DNA from: an uncultured Bacteroidales bacterium
GTDB taxonomy: Bacteria > Bacteroidota > Bacteroidia > Bacteroidales > Muribaculaceae
Assembly (NCBI GenBank): GCA_902776835.1
Contig: CACYRK010000022.1
Span: 1 to 64,000 of the forward strand
Reading direction: 5' to 3'
DNA: 64,000 nucleotides
The notes under the pieces were generated by a model. The model was not told the DNA's origin and searched no databases. It saw only the letters and a list, made by a program, of their open reading frames with translations. Both the position numbers and the translations under genes were made by a program. Below are positions 53,865 through 64,000 of the stretch, piece by piece. Every line of letters starts with the position of its first letter. Position 1 is the stretch's first letter.

Positions 53865-54593
53865 TTAACGATTGTTCTTCTTGTTGCGGAAACCGCCACG
53901 GCGCTCACCGCGTCCACCCGAGCGGCGCTCGCCCGAGTTGGTGGCGAAGTTGGGAGCGAGGTCTTTCTTGCCGTACACTTCACCGCGGCAGATCCAAACC
54001 TTGACTCCGATCAGGCCCACCTTGGTGAGAGCGGGAACGAGAGCGTAGTCGATGTCGGCGCGGAGAGTGTGGAGCGGCGTGCGGCCTTCCTTGAACATCT
54101 CGCTGCGAGCCATTTCGGCGCCGTTGAGGCGTCCGCTCACTTGCACCTTGATGCCCTCGGCGCCCATGCGCATGGTCGACGCGATGGCCATCTTCACGGC
54201 GCGGCGATAGGCGATCTTGCCCTCGATTTGGCGTGCGATGTTGTTAGCCACGATTTCGGCGTCGAGTTCGGGGCGCTTCACCTCGTAGATGTTGATTTGG
54301 ACTTCCTTGTTGGTGAGTTTCTTGAGTTCCTCTTTCAGTTTGTCCACGTCCTGTCCGTTCTTGCCGATGATGATACCGGGGCGAGCGGTGCAGATGGTGA
54401 TGGTGACCATCTTCAGGGTTCTTTCGATAACAATGCGCGAGACACTTGCTTTTGCCAGACGCACGTTGAGATACTTGCGGATTTTGTTATCCTCGAGCAG
54501 TGTATCTCCATAATTACTGCCACCGAACCAGTTGGAGTCCCAACCGCGAACGATGCCTAAACGGTTACTGATTGGATTTACTTTCTGTCCCAT
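53865..54593 (-). CDS. rpsC: 30S ribosomal protein S3
   Basis: 242 aa. N-terminal [20 protein letters not shown], a KH domain with [15 protein letters not shown], the S3 C-terminal domain and a basic Arg/Gly tail. It lies at the mRNA entry and helps unwind mRNA. Confidence 0.98.
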   Translation of the reverse strand: MGQKVNPISNRLGIVRGWDSNWFGGSNYGDTLLEDNKIRKYLNVRLAKASVSRIVIERTLKMVTITICTARPGIIIGKNGQDVDKLKEELKKLTNKEVQINIYEVKRPELDAEIVANNIARQIEGKIAYRRAVKMAIASTMRMGAEGIKVQVSGRLNGAEMARSEMFKEGRTPLHTLRADIDYALVPALTKVGLIGVKVWICRGEVYGKKDLAPNFATNSGERRSGGRGERRGGFRNKKNNR

Positions 54594-54598
54594 ATCTC

Positions 54599-55006
54599 TT
54601 ATTCTGCGTCATTATTGGTTAAACGGTCCAGGACCATAGTCACGTGGTTCGAGCGCTTGCGGATGCGGTAGCCGCGTCCTTGCGGAGCGGGGCGGAGTCG
54701 CTTGAGCATCGGAGCGGGATCGACGGTGATGGTCTTGATATAGAGCATGTTGCTCTCGGCCTTGGTCTCGTTTTTCTGTTCCCAGTTAGCGATAGCCGAT
54801 TTGAGCAACTTTTCTACGTCGGCAGCAGCCTGCTTGTTGGAGAAGTGCAGCAGGCCCATGGCCTTGAACACCTCCACGCCGCGCACCATGTCGGCCACCA
54901 GTCGCATTTTGCGGGGCGAACTGGGGATGCCGCGAAGTTTGGCTTGAGCCACTTCTTGGCGGGCCTGTTTGTGCTGTTCAGCTGATATTCTTTTTCTTTT
55001 ACCCAT
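54599..55006 (-). CDS. rplV: 50S ribosomal protein L22
   Basis: 135 aa. [15 protein letters not shown] and the tunnel loop region ([20 protein letters not shown]) are normal. Confidence 0.98.
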   Translation of the reverse strand: MGKRKRISAEQHKQARQEVAQAKLRGIPSSPRKMRLVADMVRGVEVFKAMGLLHFSNKQAAADVEKLLKSAIANWEQKNETKAESNMLYIKTITVDPAPMLKRLRPAPQGRGYRIRKRSNHVTMVLDRLTNNDAE

Positions 55007-55052
55007 TGTGTTTTAATTCTTTTTTCGATTTTTGTGTTGTCCCCGGGCCCAA

Positions 55053-55319
55053 TTACTTGTTGTTGCCGCTGTGACCACGGAAGGTGCGAGTGGGAGCGAA
55101 CTCACCGAGTTTGTGACCTACCATGTTCTCCGTGACGTAAACGGGGATGAACTTATTACCATTGTGCACTGCGAAAGTGTGTCCCACGAAATCGGGCGAA
55201 ATCATCGAAGCGCGCGACCAGGTCTTGATCACAGCCTTCTTTCCGCTCTCGTTCATGGCGTCGACCTTCTTTTCGAGTTTCACGCTGATGTACGGGCCTT
55301 TTTTTAATGAACGACTCAT
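55053..55319 (-). CDS. rpsS: 30S ribosomal protein S19
   Basis: 88 aa. [20 protein letters not shown], and [20 protein letters not shown] are diagnostic. Head protein that contacts S13. Confidence 0.98.
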   Translation of the reverse strand: MSRSLKKGPYISVKLEKKVDAMNESGKKAVIKTWSRASMISPDFVGHTFAVHNGNKFIPVYVTENMVGHKLGEFAPTRTFRGHSGNNK

Positions 55320-55343
55320 AAAGATTGAATTGTGTTAATCAAA

Positions 55344-56168
55344 TTACTTCTTTCTTCTTTCGATGATGTACTTCGAAGACTGCTTCTTCGGAGCCCTGGT
55401 CTTGAGACCCTTAGCGTAGAGGCCGTTGCGCGAGCGTGGATGACCACCACTCTGACGTCCTTCACCACCACCCATTGGGTGATCGACGGGGTTCATCACC
55501 ACACCACGGTTGTGCGGGCGGCGTCCGAGCCAGCGCGAACGTCCGGCCTTGCCACTCTGCTCAAGTGCGTGGTCGCTGTTGCCCACCACGCCGATAGTTG
55601 CGCGGCAAGCCGAAAGGATGCGGCGTGTTTCGCCCGAAGGTAATTTGACGATCACATAAGAGCCCTCACGCGAGGTGAGTTGTGCGAATGTGCCGGCACT
55701 GCGTGCCATCGCGGCACCCTGTCCGGGTCGCAACTCGATGTTGTGAATTAAAGTACCAACAGGAATCTTACTGAGTGGAAGCGCGTTTCCCAGTTCAGGG
55801 GCTACGTTCTCACCGCTTTCAATTGTAGCGCCAACTTGCAAGCCGTTGGGTGCAATAATGTAAGCTTTAAAACCGTCCACGTAGTAGAGGAGCGCGATGC
55901 GAGCCGAGCGGTTAGGATCGTACTCGATGGCTTTTACACGTGCAGGTACACCGTCATGATTTCTCTTAAAGTCGATCAGGCGCAGTTTGCGGCGATGACC
56001 GCCGCCACGGTAACGCGTGGTGAGGTGACCCTCGTTGTTGCGTCCGCCAGTGCTGCGTTTACCGACGGTAAGAGACTTTTCTGGTACGCTTTTCGTGATG
56101 TCGGCGAAGGTACCAATAATCTTGTGTCTTTGCCCCGGTGTTGTGGGCTTCAATTTTCTTACTGCCAT
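55344..56168 (-). CDS. rplB: 50S ribosomal protein L2
   Basis: 274 aa. The two RNA-binding domains and the conserved C-terminal [20 protein letters not shown] segment with the catalytic-centre His are complete. Confidence 0.98.
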   Translation of the reverse strand: MAVRKLKPTTPGQRHKIIGTFADITKSVPEKSLTVGKRSTGGRNNEGHLTTRYRGGGHRRKLRLIDFKRNHDGVPARVKAIEYDPNRSARIALLYYVDGFKAYIIAPNGLQVGATIESGENVAPELGNALPLSKIPVGTLIHNIELRPGQGAAMARSAGTFAQLTSREGSYVIVKLPSGETRRILSACRATIGVVGNSDHALEQSGKAGRSRWLGRRPHNRGVVMNPVDHPMGGGEGRQSGGHPRSRNGLYAKGLKTRAPKKQSSKYIIERRKK

Positions 56169-56177
56169 TGTTATTTA

Positions 56178-56468
56178 TTAAAGATTGCTATAGAAATCGA
56201 TGGTTTGTCCCTCGGCAAGTGTTACGACAGCCTTCTTGAAGGCAGCCACTTTGCCGCGGATGATGCCACTCTTGGTGTAGCGTTGCTTGCGCTTGCCGTC
56301 GTAGTTCATTGTGCTGATGCCCACCACCTTGACGTCGTAAAGTTTCTCGATGGCGTCCTTGATCTGGAACTTGTTGGCATCGGGAGACACCTTGAACGAA
56401 TAGCGGTTGCCAGCCTCGCTGATGGCGTTGGCCTTCTCAGTGACGATAGGTTGAATCATTATATTCAT
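56178..56468 (-). CDS. rplW: 50S ribosomal protein L23
   Basis: 96 aa. Short form lacking the extended tunnel loop (IQPIVTEKANAISEAGNRYS; DAIEKLYDVKVVGISTMNYD). It is a docking site for trigger factor and SRP. Confidence 0.97.
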   Translation of the reverse strand: MNIMIQPIVTEKANAISEAGNRYSFKVSPDANKFQIKDAIEKLYDVKVVGISTMNYDGKRKQRYTKSGIIRGKVAAFKKAVVTLAEGQTIDFYSNL

Positions 56469-56483
56469 CTTGTTATCTCCTTA

Positions 56484-57110
56484 TTATTTTAAATTGTTAA
56501 GCACGTCAACACTGCTCACGGTAACAACCACCATCTTGTTGTCGAGAACTTGATAGGTGTTGATATCGCTAGCAGTCATGATTCTTGCGTTCGGCAAGTT
56601 TCGAGCCGACAAAAATACATTTTTATTCTGACCTGGTAAAACGAGAAGGAACTTTACGCCGTCGATTTTAAGATTTTTAGCAATATTTACGAAATCTTTA
56701 GTCTTGGGGGCGTCAAAATTGAAGTCCTCAACCACCATGATCTGGTTGTTCTGAGCCTTGAACGTGAGGGCCGAGCGGCGAGCGAGCGCCTTTACCTTCT
56801 TGTTGAGTTTGAAAGAATAGTTGCGGGGACGGGGGCCAAACACGCGGCCGCCGCCGATGAGCAGAGGCGAGTTGATGTCGCCGTGACGTGCGCCGCCGCC
56901 GCCTTTCTGGCGACCCAACTTGCGCGTCGAGCCCGACACCTCACTTCTTTCCTTTGCCTTGTGAGTACCCTGGCGGTGGTTAGCCATGTACTGCTTCACA
57001 TCGAGATACACTGCGTGCTCGCTGGGCTCAGCGATGGCGAAAATCTCGTCGTTGAGTGTGACCTTCTTACCGGTGTCAACACCCTGGATGTTATATACTG
57101 CGAGTTCCAT
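56484..57110 (-). CDS. rplD: 50S ribosomal protein L4
   Basis: 208 aa. The tunnel loop ([31 protein letters not shown]) is present. In many bacteria L4 also represses its own operon. It overlaps rplC by 1 bp. Confidence 0.98.
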   Translation of the reverse strand: MELAVYNIQGVDTGKKVTLNDEIFAIAEPSEHAVYLDVKQYMANHRQGTHKAKERSEVSGSTRKLGRQKGGGGARHGDINSPLLIGGGRVFGPRPRNYSFKLNKKVKALARRSALTFKAQNNQIMVVEDFNFDAPKTKDFVNIAKNLKIDGVKFLLVLPGQNKNVFLSARNLPNARIMTASDINTYQVLDNKMVVVTVSSVDVLNNLK

Positions 57111-57727
57111 TACTTCTCAATTAAAACGATTGAACCTTTGCTGCCCGGTACCGAACCCTTCACTACGAGGAGGTTGTTCTCAGGCAATATCTTGATCACT
57201 TGAAGATTTTGCACGGTGCAACGCTGGTTACCCATTTGACCGGCCATGCGCATGCCCTTGAAGACCTTAGCGGGATAAGAGCAGGCACCGATCGAACCCG
57301 GTGCACGGTAGCGGTCGTCCTGACCGTGAGTGCGCTGTCCCACGCCACCAAAACCGTGGCGCTTGACAACACCCTGGAAACCTTTACCCTTGCTGGTTCC
57401 GATCACGTCGACGAACGATGCGTCGTTGAAGAACTCAACGGTGAGGGTGTCGCCGGCAGCGTGTGGCTCGGCAAAATTCTTGAACTCGGCCAAGTGGCGT
57501 TGTGGCTTGACTCCAGCCTTTTTGAAGTGACCGGCCTCGGGCTTGGTGGTGTGCTTATCTTTCTTCTCGATAAAACCAATCTGCAAAGCCTCGTATCCGT
57601 CGGTCTCGACAGTCTTGACTTGAGTAACTACACAAGGACCTACTTCGATAACAGTGCACGGCACATTCTTACCGTCGGCACTGAATACGGATGTCATTCC
57701 GATTTTCTTTCCAATTAATCCTGGCAT
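57110..57727 (-). CDS. rplC: 50S ribosomal protein L3
   Basis: 205 aa. [40 protein letters not shown] and the [20 protein letters not shown] segment are typical. It reaches the peptidyl transferase centre. Confidence 0.98.
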   Translation of the reverse strand: MPGLIGKKIGMTSVFSADGKNVPCTVIEVGPCVVTQVKTVETDGYEALQIGFIEKKDKHTTKPEAGHFKKAGVKPQRHLAEFKNFAEPHAAGDTLTVEFFNDASFVDVIGTSKGKGFQGVVKRHGFGGVGQRTHGQDDRYRAPGSIGACSYPAKVFKGMRMAGQMGNQRCTVQNLQVIKILPENNLLVVKGSVPGSKGSIVLIEK

Positions 57728-57798
57728 TTCTGTGTACTTTTTTTGATTAGAAACTCTTTTGTTTTAATAATTCTCTGTTTTGTGAATGTGTTCGGTTA

Positions 57799-58104
57799 TC
57801 ACACTTTGATCTCTACTTCCACGCCGCTGGGCAACTCAAGTTTCATCAGAGCGTCGACGGTTTTTGCCGTTGAACTGTAGATGTCGATGAGGCGCTTGAA
57901 CGCCGACAGTTGGAACTGTTCACGAGACTTTTTGTTGACAAAAGTCGAACGATTCACGGTGAAGATGCGCTTGTGCGTGGGCAGGGGGATGGGTCCGCTC
58001 ACCACGGCGCCGGTAGCCTTCACTGTTCTCACGATTTTCTCGGCCGACTTGTCGACCAGGTTGTGATCGTAAGATTTCAATTTGATTCTGATTTTTTGGC
58101 TCAT
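57799..58104 (-). CDS. rpsJ: 30S ribosomal protein S10
   Basis: 101 aa from the ATG at 58104 ([20 protein letters not shown]); a longer frame would run into fusA. The tail [12 protein letters not shown] is standard. S10 also acts in NusB-linked antitermination. First gene of the S10 part, only 20 nt after fusA. Confidence 0.98.
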   Translation of the reverse strand: MSQKIRIKLKSYDHNLVDKSAEKIVRTVKATGAVVSGPIPLPTHKRIFTVNRSTFVNKKSREQFQLSAFKRLIDIYSSTAKTVDALMKLELPSGVEVEIKV

Positions 58105-58124
58105 ATTGTTTAAAAATAAATCGT

Positions 58125-60248
58125 TTATTTCAATAAATCTACGCGTCCCATGCACTCAGCGAGCACTTTCTCGGCGATGGGCCGTGCCACTTCGCTGTAG
58201 TGCGAGAACGACATTGTGGACGTTGCACGTCCGCTGGTGATGGTGCGCAGTGCTGTCACGTAGCCGAACATCTCGGCCAGTGGCGCGGTGGCTTTGACGA
58301 TGCGGGCGCCGCTGCGGCTGCTCTCCATGCCCTCCACCTGTCCGCGACGCTTGTTCAGGTCGCCGATCACGTCGCCCATGTTCTCCTCGGGGGTTACCAC
58401 CTCGATGCGCATGATGGGTTCGAGCAGTATCGGCCGTGCCTTGACGCATGCGTTGCGGAACGCCTGCATGGCGCAGAGTTCAAACGACAGTTGGTCGCTG
58501 TCGACCGGATGGTACGACCCGTCGATGACGGTGACTTTGAGTTGCTCCACCGGGTATCCGGCGAGCACGCCCGATCGCATGGCGTTTTGGAAGCCCTTCT
58601 GGATGCTGGGGATGTACTCGCGGGGGATGTTGCCGCCCTTCACCTCGTCGATGAATTGCAGCGAGCCCTCGAAGTCGGCGTCCACCGGCTCCACGCGGCA
58701 GATGATGTCGGCAAACTTGCCTCGGCCGCCGGTTTGCTTCTTGAACACTTCGCGAAGTTCCACGGCCTGGCTGATGGCCTCCTTGTAGGTGACCTGCGGA
58801 CGTCCCTGGTTGCACTCAACCTTGAACTCGCGGCGCAGGCGGTCGATGATGATGTCGAGGTGAAGTTCGCCCATGCCACGGATGATGGTCTGGCCGGTCT
58901 CCTCGTTGGTCTCGACCTGGAAGGTGGGGTCTTCCTCGGCAAGTTTCTGCAGGCCCACGCCCAGGCGCTCAAGGTCTTTCTGAGTCTTGGGCTCCACGGC
59001 GATCCCGAGCACGGGATCGGGGAAGTCCATGGCCTCGAGCACGATGGGGTGTTGCTCGCTGCAGAGCGTGTCGCCAGTGCGCACGTCCTTGAAGCCCACT
59101 CCGGCGCCGATGTCGCCGCAGCCGATCACCTCCATGGGGTTCTGGTGGTTGGAGTGCATCTGGAACAGTCGCGAGATGCGCTCTTTCTTACCTGAGCGGC
59201 TGTTGAACACGTAACTGCCGGCGGCAATCTGGCCGCTGTACACGCGGAAGAACACCAGTCGTCCCACATAGGGGTCGGTAGCGATCTTGAAGACCAGCGC
59301 GCACATGGGCTCGCTCTCGAGAGGCTTGCGGCGCTCCACCTTCTCGCTGTCGTCGAGGGCGTGTCCGCTCACCTCGTCGTTGTCGGCGGGGCTGGGCAGG
59401 TAGGCGCACACTGCGTCGAGCAGTGGCTGCACACCTTTATTTTTAAAAGAACTGCCGCACAACATCGGCACGATCTCCATTGCCAGGGTGGCCTTGCGCA
59501 GAGCGCGTCGGATGTCGTCCTGTTCAATGGTGTCGGGGTCGTCGAAATACTTCGCCATGAGTTCGTCGTCGAATTCGGCGACCTTCTCGAGCATCTCGTC
59601 GCGCATTTGCTGCGCCTCGTCGAGCATCTCGGCCGGGATTTCGTCGATCTCATACTCGGCTCCCATGGTCTCGTCGTGCCAGTAGAGAGCCTTCATGGCG
59701 ATCAGGTCGACGATGCCTTTGAAGTTCTCCTCGGCTCCGATGGGCAGTTGCACGGGGCATGGGTTAGCCCCGAGCAGGTCGCGCATTTGGCGTGCCACTT
59801 CCAGGAAGTTTGCGCCCGAGCGGTCCATCTTGTTGACGTAGGCGATGCGAGGCACGTTGTACTTGTCGGCCTGACGCCACACGGTCTCGCTCTGAGGCTC
59901 CACGCCGCCCACCGCGCAGAAAGTTGCGATGGCGCCGTCGAGCACGCGCAGCGAGCGTTCCACCTCGACGGTGAAGTCGACGTGTCCCGGGGTGTCGATC
60001 AGGTTGATCTTGTACTTCTCGTCGCCGTAGGTCCAGTAGGCGGTGGTGGCAGCCGAGGTGATTGTGATGCCTCGTTCCTGCTCCTGCTCCATCCAGTCCA
60101 TCGTAGCGGCGCCGTCGTGCACCTCGCCGATTTTGTGAGTCAGCCCGGTGTAGAACAAGATACGCTCTGACGTGGTGGTCTTCCCGGCATCGATGTGAGC
60201 CATGATGCCGATGTTGCGTGTGTATTTCAGTTGTTGGTCGGTAGCCAT
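58125..60248 (-). CDS. fusA: Elongation factor G
   Basis: 707 aa translocation GTPase, five domains. G1 [15 protein letters not shown]2/G3 [12 protein letters not shown] and DTPGHVDF, G4 [10 protein letters not shown] are intact, and domain IV has the normal [19 protein letters not shown] region. Between rpsG and rpsJ; tuf does not follow, as is usual in Bacteroidetes. Confidence 0.98.
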   Translation of the reverse strand: MATDQQLKYTRNIGIMAHIDAGKTTTSERILFYTGLTHKIGEVHDGAATMDWMEQEQERGITITSAATTAYWTYGDEKYKINLIDTPGHVDFTVEVERSLRVLDGAIATFCAVGGVEPQSETVWRQADKYNVPRIAYVNKMDRSGANFLEVARQMRDLLGANPCPVQLPIGAEENFKGIVDLIAMKALYWHDETMGAEYEIDEIPAEMLDEAQQMRDEMLEKVAEFDDELMAKYFDDPDTIEQDDIRRALRKATLAMEIVPMLCGSSFKNKGVQPLLDAVCAYLPSPADNDEVSGHALDDSEKVERRKPLESEPMCALVFKIATDPYVGRLVFFRVYSGQIAAGSYVFNSRSGKKERISRLFQMHSNHQNPMEVIGCGDIGAGVGFKDVRTGDTLCSEQHPIVLEAMDFPDPVLGIAVEPKTQKDLERLGVGLQKLAEEDPTFQVETNEETGQTIIRGMGELHLDIIIDRLRREFKVECNQGRPQVTYKEAISQAVELREVFKKQTGGRGKFADIICRVEPVDADFEGSLQFIDEVKGGNIPREYIPSIQKGFQNAMRSGVLAGYPVEQLKVTVIDGSYHPVDSDQLSFELCAMQAFRNACVKARPILLEPIMRIEVVTPEENMGDVIGDLNKRRGQVEGMESSRSGARIVKATAPLAEMFGYVTALRTITSGRATSTMSFSHYSEVARPIAEKVLAECMGRVDLLK

Positions 60249-60288
60249 TTATTATCTAAAACCGTAATGTGTGGTTTCTTGATGGGGA

Positions 60289-60765
60289 TTAGAAGCGGAA
60301 GTGTGCGAATGCGCGGTTAGCCTCGGCCATGCGGTGCATGTCCTCTTTGCGCTTGAATGCTCCACCCTGCTCGTTGTAGGCGTCCATGATCTCGGCTGCC
60401 AGTTTGTCGGCCATAGTCTTGCCGCCGCGCTTGCGAGCGAAGATGATCATGTTCTTCATCGAGATTGACTCCTTGCGGTCGGGGCGAATCTCGGTAGGCA
60501 CCTGGAATGTGGCACCGCCCACGCGGCGCGACTTAACCTCGACTTGCGGGGTAATTTTCTCCAGAGCGTTCTTCCAGATTTCCAGCGGGTCCTTCTCCTC
60601 GCTGGCCATTTTCTTGCCCACGAGTTCGAGAGCGCTGTAGAAGATACGATACGACGTGTTCTTCTTGCCGTCGTACATGAGGTGATTCACGAATTTTGTC
60701 ACTCGCACGTCACCGAACTTGGGATCGGGAAGGATGATCCTCTTTTTTGGCTTTGCCTTTCTCAT
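60289..60765 (-). CDS. rpsG: 30S ribosomal protein S7
   Basis: 158 aa from the ATG at 60765 ([20 protein letters not shown]); the open frame further upstream crosses the hairpin leader. [20 protein letters not shown] is the S7 hallmark. Head-nucleating protein; in other bacteria it represses its own operon through the rpsL-rpsG gap. Confidence 0.98.
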   Translation of the reverse strand: MRKAKPKKRIILPDPKFGDVRVTKFVNHLMYDGKKNTSYRIFYSALELVGKKMASEEKDPLEIWKNALEKITPQVEVKSRRVGGATFQVPTEIRPDRKESISMKNMIIFARKRGGKTMADKLAAEIMDAYNEQGGAFKRKEDMHRMAEANRAFAHFRF

Positions 60766-60823
60766 TTTGTTAGTTGAATTGTAGTTTTTGTCCGCTTGGT
60801 TGTTGGCATCTTTGTTCTTCAAC

Positions 60824-60841
60824 GTGGCGCCTCTGCGCCAC
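60824..60841 (-). promoter_or_regulatory. Hairpin in the long rpsL-rpsG spacer
   Basis: The 191-nt spacer contains a perfect 7-bp GC-rich stem (GTGGCGC with GCGCCAC) and a 4-nt loop, 59 nt before the rpsG start. It may be part of an S7 feedback site. A smaller GTGAC/GTCAC hairpin lies near 60934-60948. Confidence 0.4.
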
Positions 60842-60956
60842 ATTTACTCAACCGTTAATTCCATCCAATAGAAAATCAAAAACTAAGTGTTTAACTGTGT
60901 TGTGATGAATTGTTGTTAGTAAAACTAAGGTCGTGACTTGCTGTCACAGTCGATTT

Positions 60957-61340
<384 letters not shown>

Positions 61341-61411
61341 CTTACGTTGCTTTTTACTTTAGTTTTTAATTATTAAATTAGTTGCTTTTCTTGGGCCTCA
61401 CACACACTTAC

Positions 61412-61439
61412 CGCTCACTAAATCAATTGATTAGCGAAC
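61412..61439 (-). promoter_or_regulatory. Imperfect palindrome in the rpsL leader
   Basis: CGCTCACTAAATCAATTGATTAGCG-type palindrome centred on CAATTG within the 125-nt leader, 72 nt before rpsL. It could form a hairpin or a binding site. Confidence 0.35.
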
Positions 61440-61471
61440 GATAAACGCATTTATACCCGCGAAAAGTGTTG

Positions 61472-61503
61472 CAAAGTTACTACTTAATTTCCTAACTGCC
61501 AAA
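61472..61503 (-). promoter_or_regulatory. Promoter of the ribosomal superoperon
   Basis: The reverse strand has TAACTTTG (61472-61479) and TTTG (61500-61503) with a 20-nt gap. No other strong box was found downstream in the superoperon, so this may drive all of it. Confidence 0.8.
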
Positions 61504-61523
61504 TGTTTTGGGCTCAAAAGGCA

Positions 61524-61567
61524 GAAAAAACGGGTGCGCTGATGTTGTGTTATTGAGCGCACCCGTT
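61524..61567 (-). terminator. rfbC terminator
   Basis: A perfect 12-bp stem (61529-61540 with 61556-61567) followed on the reverse strand by TTTTTT. It separates rfbC from the ribosomal promoter by about 20 bp. Confidence 0.85.
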
Positions 61568-61617
61568 GTAACTACGTAGTGTTCAAGCGATTCAAAAAAG
61601 GGTGAGATAAAGGCAAA

Positions 61618-62163
61618 TTAAAAAGGTTTAATATCTTTTAACAATAAGCCACCCTCATCTTTCGCGCTCAACTTGCGCTCGCTGCGCGGCAGCAGCCAAT
61701 CGATGCCCAGCGCCGGGTCGTCGTGCTGAAGCGTGGCCTCGGCCTGCGGGGCATAAACGTTGTCGACCTTATACTGAAACTGGGCCACGTCGCTGAGCAC
61801 CACAAAGCCGTGGGCAAAACCGCGCGGGATGAATAATTGGCGCCCGTTTTCGGCGCTGAGTTCCACGGCCACATGCTGCCCGAAGGTGGGGCTGTCGCCG
61901 CGCAGGTCCACGGCCACGTCGAGCACACGGCCCTGCGACACGCGCACCAACTTGGCCTGGCTGAACTCGCCCTTCTGAAAATGCAAGCCGCGCAGCACGC
62001 CGTGCGACGAGAACGACTCGTTGTCCTGGATAAACTGCACCGGTCCGATGTGCTGCTGCATCAACTCGAGTTTAAACACCTCGCTGAAGTAGCCGCGGGC
62101 GTCGCCATAACGCACCGGCTCCACGATCCACACTCCCTCAATTGCTGTCTTGATAAACTCCAT
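61618..62163 (-). CDS. rfbC: dTDP-4-dehydrorhamnose 3,5-epimerase
   Basis: 181 aa cupin-type epimerase of dTDP-rhamnose synthesis. GDARGYFSEVF, FIQDNESFSSHGVLRGLHFQ (catalytic His in RGLHFQ) and RGFAHGFVVLSD are the family motifs. The other rml genes are not in the window. It has its own promoter and terminator. Confidence 0.95.
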   Translation of the reverse strand: MEFIKTAIEGVWIVEPVRYGDARGYFSEVFKLELMQQHIGPVQFIQDNESFSSHGVLRGLHFQKGEFSQAKLVRVSQGRVLDVAVDLRGDSPTFGQHVAVELSAENGRQLFIPRGFAHGFVVLSDVAQFQYKVDNVYAPQAEATLQHDDPALGIDWLLPRSERKLSAKDEGGLLLKDIKPF

Positions 62164-62186
62164 ATCTTATATTGTGTTTTTCACTG

Positions 62187-62218
62187 CAAAGGTAGCACAT
62201 CGACGCCACACCGCCAAA
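62187..62218 (-). promoter_or_regulatory. rfbC promoter
   Basis: The reverse strand has TACCTTTG (62187-62194) and TTTG (62215-62218) with a 20-nt gap, 24 nt from the start codon. Confidence 0.8.
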
Positions 62219-62312
62219 TAACCAGGGCAAAATAAGCCCCCGTACCACCCCACCGCAGTCGCCCATCACAGTTGCCAAAGAATCTATAGACGCTATAGTT
62301 GCTATTATGCTA

Positions 62313-62349
62313 TAAAAAAACCTGGGCGACTCTCACGAGCAGCCCAGGT
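62313..62349 (-). terminator. Terminator of the beta-helix protein gene
   Basis: An 8-bp perfect stem (62342-62349 with 62320-62327) followed on the reverse strand by TTTTTTT. Confidence 0.85.
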
Positions 62350-62394
62350 CCAATTTTATATCACTTTTTAACCCGTTTGTTGTTTTTACTCTTA

Positions 62395-64000
62395 TTATTT
62401 TGCAGTTGATGATACTACTGTTGTTGTTCCTTGGTGAGTGCTGCCCAGGTACACACCGTGGAATGCGGTGGTAGCGTTGGTGGGCGCGGTGGTGCTATAC
62501 TTCACTGTATAACTTTGTCCTGAGCGCATGCCCGGAGCCGTGAAGAGCGAGAGAGTGCTCGAGAACGAGGTGGGCACGCTGTAGGTAATTTGGTTGTTTC
62601 CGCTGGCGTCGGCCAGAGTGTAGTAGCGTCCTGCGGCATACGAAATGCTGCCGGTGTAGAACTCATAGCCTTGCGAAGCGCCTGTGATGGTGGAGCCTGA
62701 ACTGCCGCCCCAGCCGCCTCCGCCGCCTTGGCTGCCGCCACCGCTGATGCCGATGCCGCTGCCAGTGATGCGGATGTTGCTGTTGTTGTCGCAGTCGAAG
62801 CCCTCCTCGGGACCGCCAGCGCTGGTGTAAGCCACTGCCACACCGTTGCCGATGGTGACGGCACCGGCAGTGTTGGCATTACTGTCGATGGCGTCGTTGC
62901 CGTTGCTGTAAGCGATGGTCAAGCCGCCGTTGAACATGATTTTGCCGGCCGAGTTGATGCAGTCGTCATAGCACTTGAAGTAGTGCTTGCCGCCACGAAC
63001 GTCGATGCTGGTCTTCGACTCCATGCCTTCGGCACCGTCGGTAGCCGTGGTCACCTCGGTAGTGCCGCCATAGATTACTATGGTGCCCATGACCTTGATG
63101 CCCTTGCAACTGCCTGAGACGCCGCCACCGCCGCCCCAGCCGCCCGACGAGCCGCTAACGTAGTTGCCCGTGGTGTTGACGGTGAGTGTGGGACCGTTGC
63201 CGTCGCTCGTGCCCTCGGTATAGTTGCCGTTGACCTTGATACCCTTGCCGCCCTGGCCGCTCATGTTGATGGTGATGGTGCCACCATTCAGAGCCATGTT
63301 GCCGTCGGCCTTGATGCCCTTGGCGGTGTAGGGGCTGGTGGTCGTGCCAGAATATTTCGACGAGTTGTTGATCGTAAGCGTTCCATCGTTGACCGTCACG
63401 CCGTTGTTCGACGAGATGCCCTTGGCAGCGTCGCCGGTGGTTGTGATCTTCAGCGAGCCGCCACTCTGCACATACTCGTTACACTTCACGGCCGAGCAGT
63501 ACGAGGCATCGTTGTTGATCACCTTCATGCCACCGCTGGTGGTGAGGGTGATGTCGCCGCCGTTGATGTTGACGGTGGCATTGCTCTTGATGCTCTTGCT
63601 CATGTCGCCCGAGTTGCTGATGGTGATTGTGCCACCGTCGATGGTGATGTTGCTGTCGGCCTTCAGGCCAGCGGCGTTGTAACTCTCGCCATTGTCCTCG
63701 CTCACGTCGGTCGAGCCACTGTAGGTGCTGGTGACATCGTTCCACGTATAGGTGCGGGTGGTGCCACTGGTGGTGTAACTGTTGGTAATCGACATGTACA
63801 CGTCGTTGCCGCTGGTGGGGCCGGTGAACGAAGTCGAGCGGATGGTATAGGTCTGGCCGCGGCTGGTGTAGTTGTCCGACTTGAAGTAGTAGGTATTCGA
63901 GTCGGCATGGCCGAAGTCGTAGTAGTAGAATGTCGTTGTCGAGTAGCCGCTCGACAGGGTCACGGTGTTGGTGAGTTGCTGCACCAGGGTGCCGTCGTTC
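62395..64000 (-). CDS. Beta-helix carbohydrate-binding domain protein, 5' end outside the window
   Basis: At least 535 codons; the frame stays open to the window edge, so the true start is not seen. Repeated strands such as ITIDGGTITISNSGD, VNINGGDITLTTSGG, VTVNDGTLTINNSSK and MALNGGTITINMSGQ, each followed by a KGIK or KSIKS element, build a right-handed parallel beta-helix like the Cthe_2159 carbohydrate-binding family. The C-terminal 70 residues may be a separate beta module. It is rich in Gly, Ser, Thr and Asn, probably extracellular. Confidence 0.75.
   Translation of the reverse strand, partial: NDGTLVQQLTNTVTLSSGYSTTTFYYYDFGHADSNTYYFKSDNYTSRGQTYTIRSTSFTGPTSGNDVYMSITNSYTTSGTTRTYTWNDVTSTYSGSTDVSEDNGESYNAAGLKADSNITIDGGTITISNSGDMSKSIKSNATVNINGGDITLTTSGGMKVINNDASYCSAVKCNEYVQSGGSLKITTTGDAAKGISSNNGVTVNDGTLTINNSSKYSGTTTSPYTAKGIKADGNMALNGGTITINMSGQGGKGIKVNGNYTEGTSDGNGPTLTVNTTGNYVSGSSGGWGGGGGVSGSCKGIKVMGTIVIYGGTTEVTTATDGAEGMESKTSIDVRGGKHYFKCYDDCINSAGKIMFNGGLTIAYSNGNDAIDSNANTAGAVTIGNGVAVAYTSAGGPEEGFDCDNNSNIRITGSGIGISGGGSQGGGGGWGGSSGSTITGASQGYEFYTGSISYAAGRYYTLADASGNNQITYSVPTSFSSTLSLFTAPGMRSGQSYTVKYSTTAPTNATTAFHGVYLGSTHQGTTTVVSSTAK

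Noticed and set aside
60766..60843. 26-codon upstream extension of rpsG
   Set aside because: It crosses the GC-rich hairpin and is not found in S7 proteins; the ATG at 60765 gives the standard start.

Overview
This window is a piece of a Bacteroidales chromosome, most like the Muribaculaceae/Prevotella side of the order. The evidence is the set of Bacteroidetes-type promoters (TTTG about 20 nt upstream of TAnnTTTG), the almost complete lack of Shine-Dalgarno sites, a full MoxR-DUF58-BatABCDE aerotolerance operon, a Type 9 secretion-like C-terminal tail, FISUMP-type lipoproteins, and an uninterrupted str-S10-spc-alpha ribosomal superoperon without tuf. Coding DNA looks GC-rich throughout, except for one clearly AT-rich island.

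Layout. 1-5690: lipid acyltransferase, membrane metallophosphoesterase, Tex and an MBL-fold hydrolase, all forward. 5725-15141 (reverse): MoxR ATPase, DUF58, a BatA-upstream membrane protein, BatA, B, C, D, E, a PAP2 phosphatase and a small HTH protein, probably one long transcription unit. 15365-20893 (reverse): an HU protein, an HU-transmembrane-LysM fusion and two tandem secreted CotH-kinase proteins. 21345-24503 (forward): glnS and a divergent stand-alone ftsZ. 24514-30306: an accessory stretch with a four-helix-bundle gene between inverted tandem arrays, then an AT-rich McrBC restriction operon bounded by 95-bp direct repeats of the 3' end of a FISUMP lipoprotein gene. 30324-33608 (reverse): DUF1460 amidase-like protein, a Ser/Thr kinase fused to a TonB C-terminal domain, and an FMN-binding secreted protein. 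33835-39188 (forward): tsaC, a WcaJ-like sugar transferase, a ClC channel, a second four-helix-bundle gene between inverted 7-mer arrays, and fmt. 39195-42890 (reverse): GH9-deacetylase fusion and a GH18 protein. 43105-61340 (reverse): rpsL-rpsG-fusA-rpsJ through rplQ. 61618-64000 (reverse): rfbC and a truncated beta-helix carbohydrate-binding protein.

The most unusual signals are as follows. (1) Both four-helix-bundle (23S rRNA intervening-sequence-protein-like) genes are enclosed by complementary arrays of 7-mers or 9-mers that could pair around the ORF, recalling the architecture of rRNA intervening sequences but outside rRNA. (2) The McrBC island lies between 95-bp duplications of a host gene's 3' end and shows no recombinase. 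(3) rpsH has no ATG/GTG start: its conserved N-terminus begins at ATA right after an in-frame stop. (4) Several architectures join compartments: HU-TM-LysM (DNA to cell wall) and kinase-TM-TonB. (5) An FtsZ paralogue lacks the usual C-terminal peptide and sits outside the division cluster. Hairpins ahead of rpsG and rpsD are candidate ribosomal-protein feedback sites. No tRNA, rRNA, CRISPR array, recognizable recombinase or transposase gene was seen.
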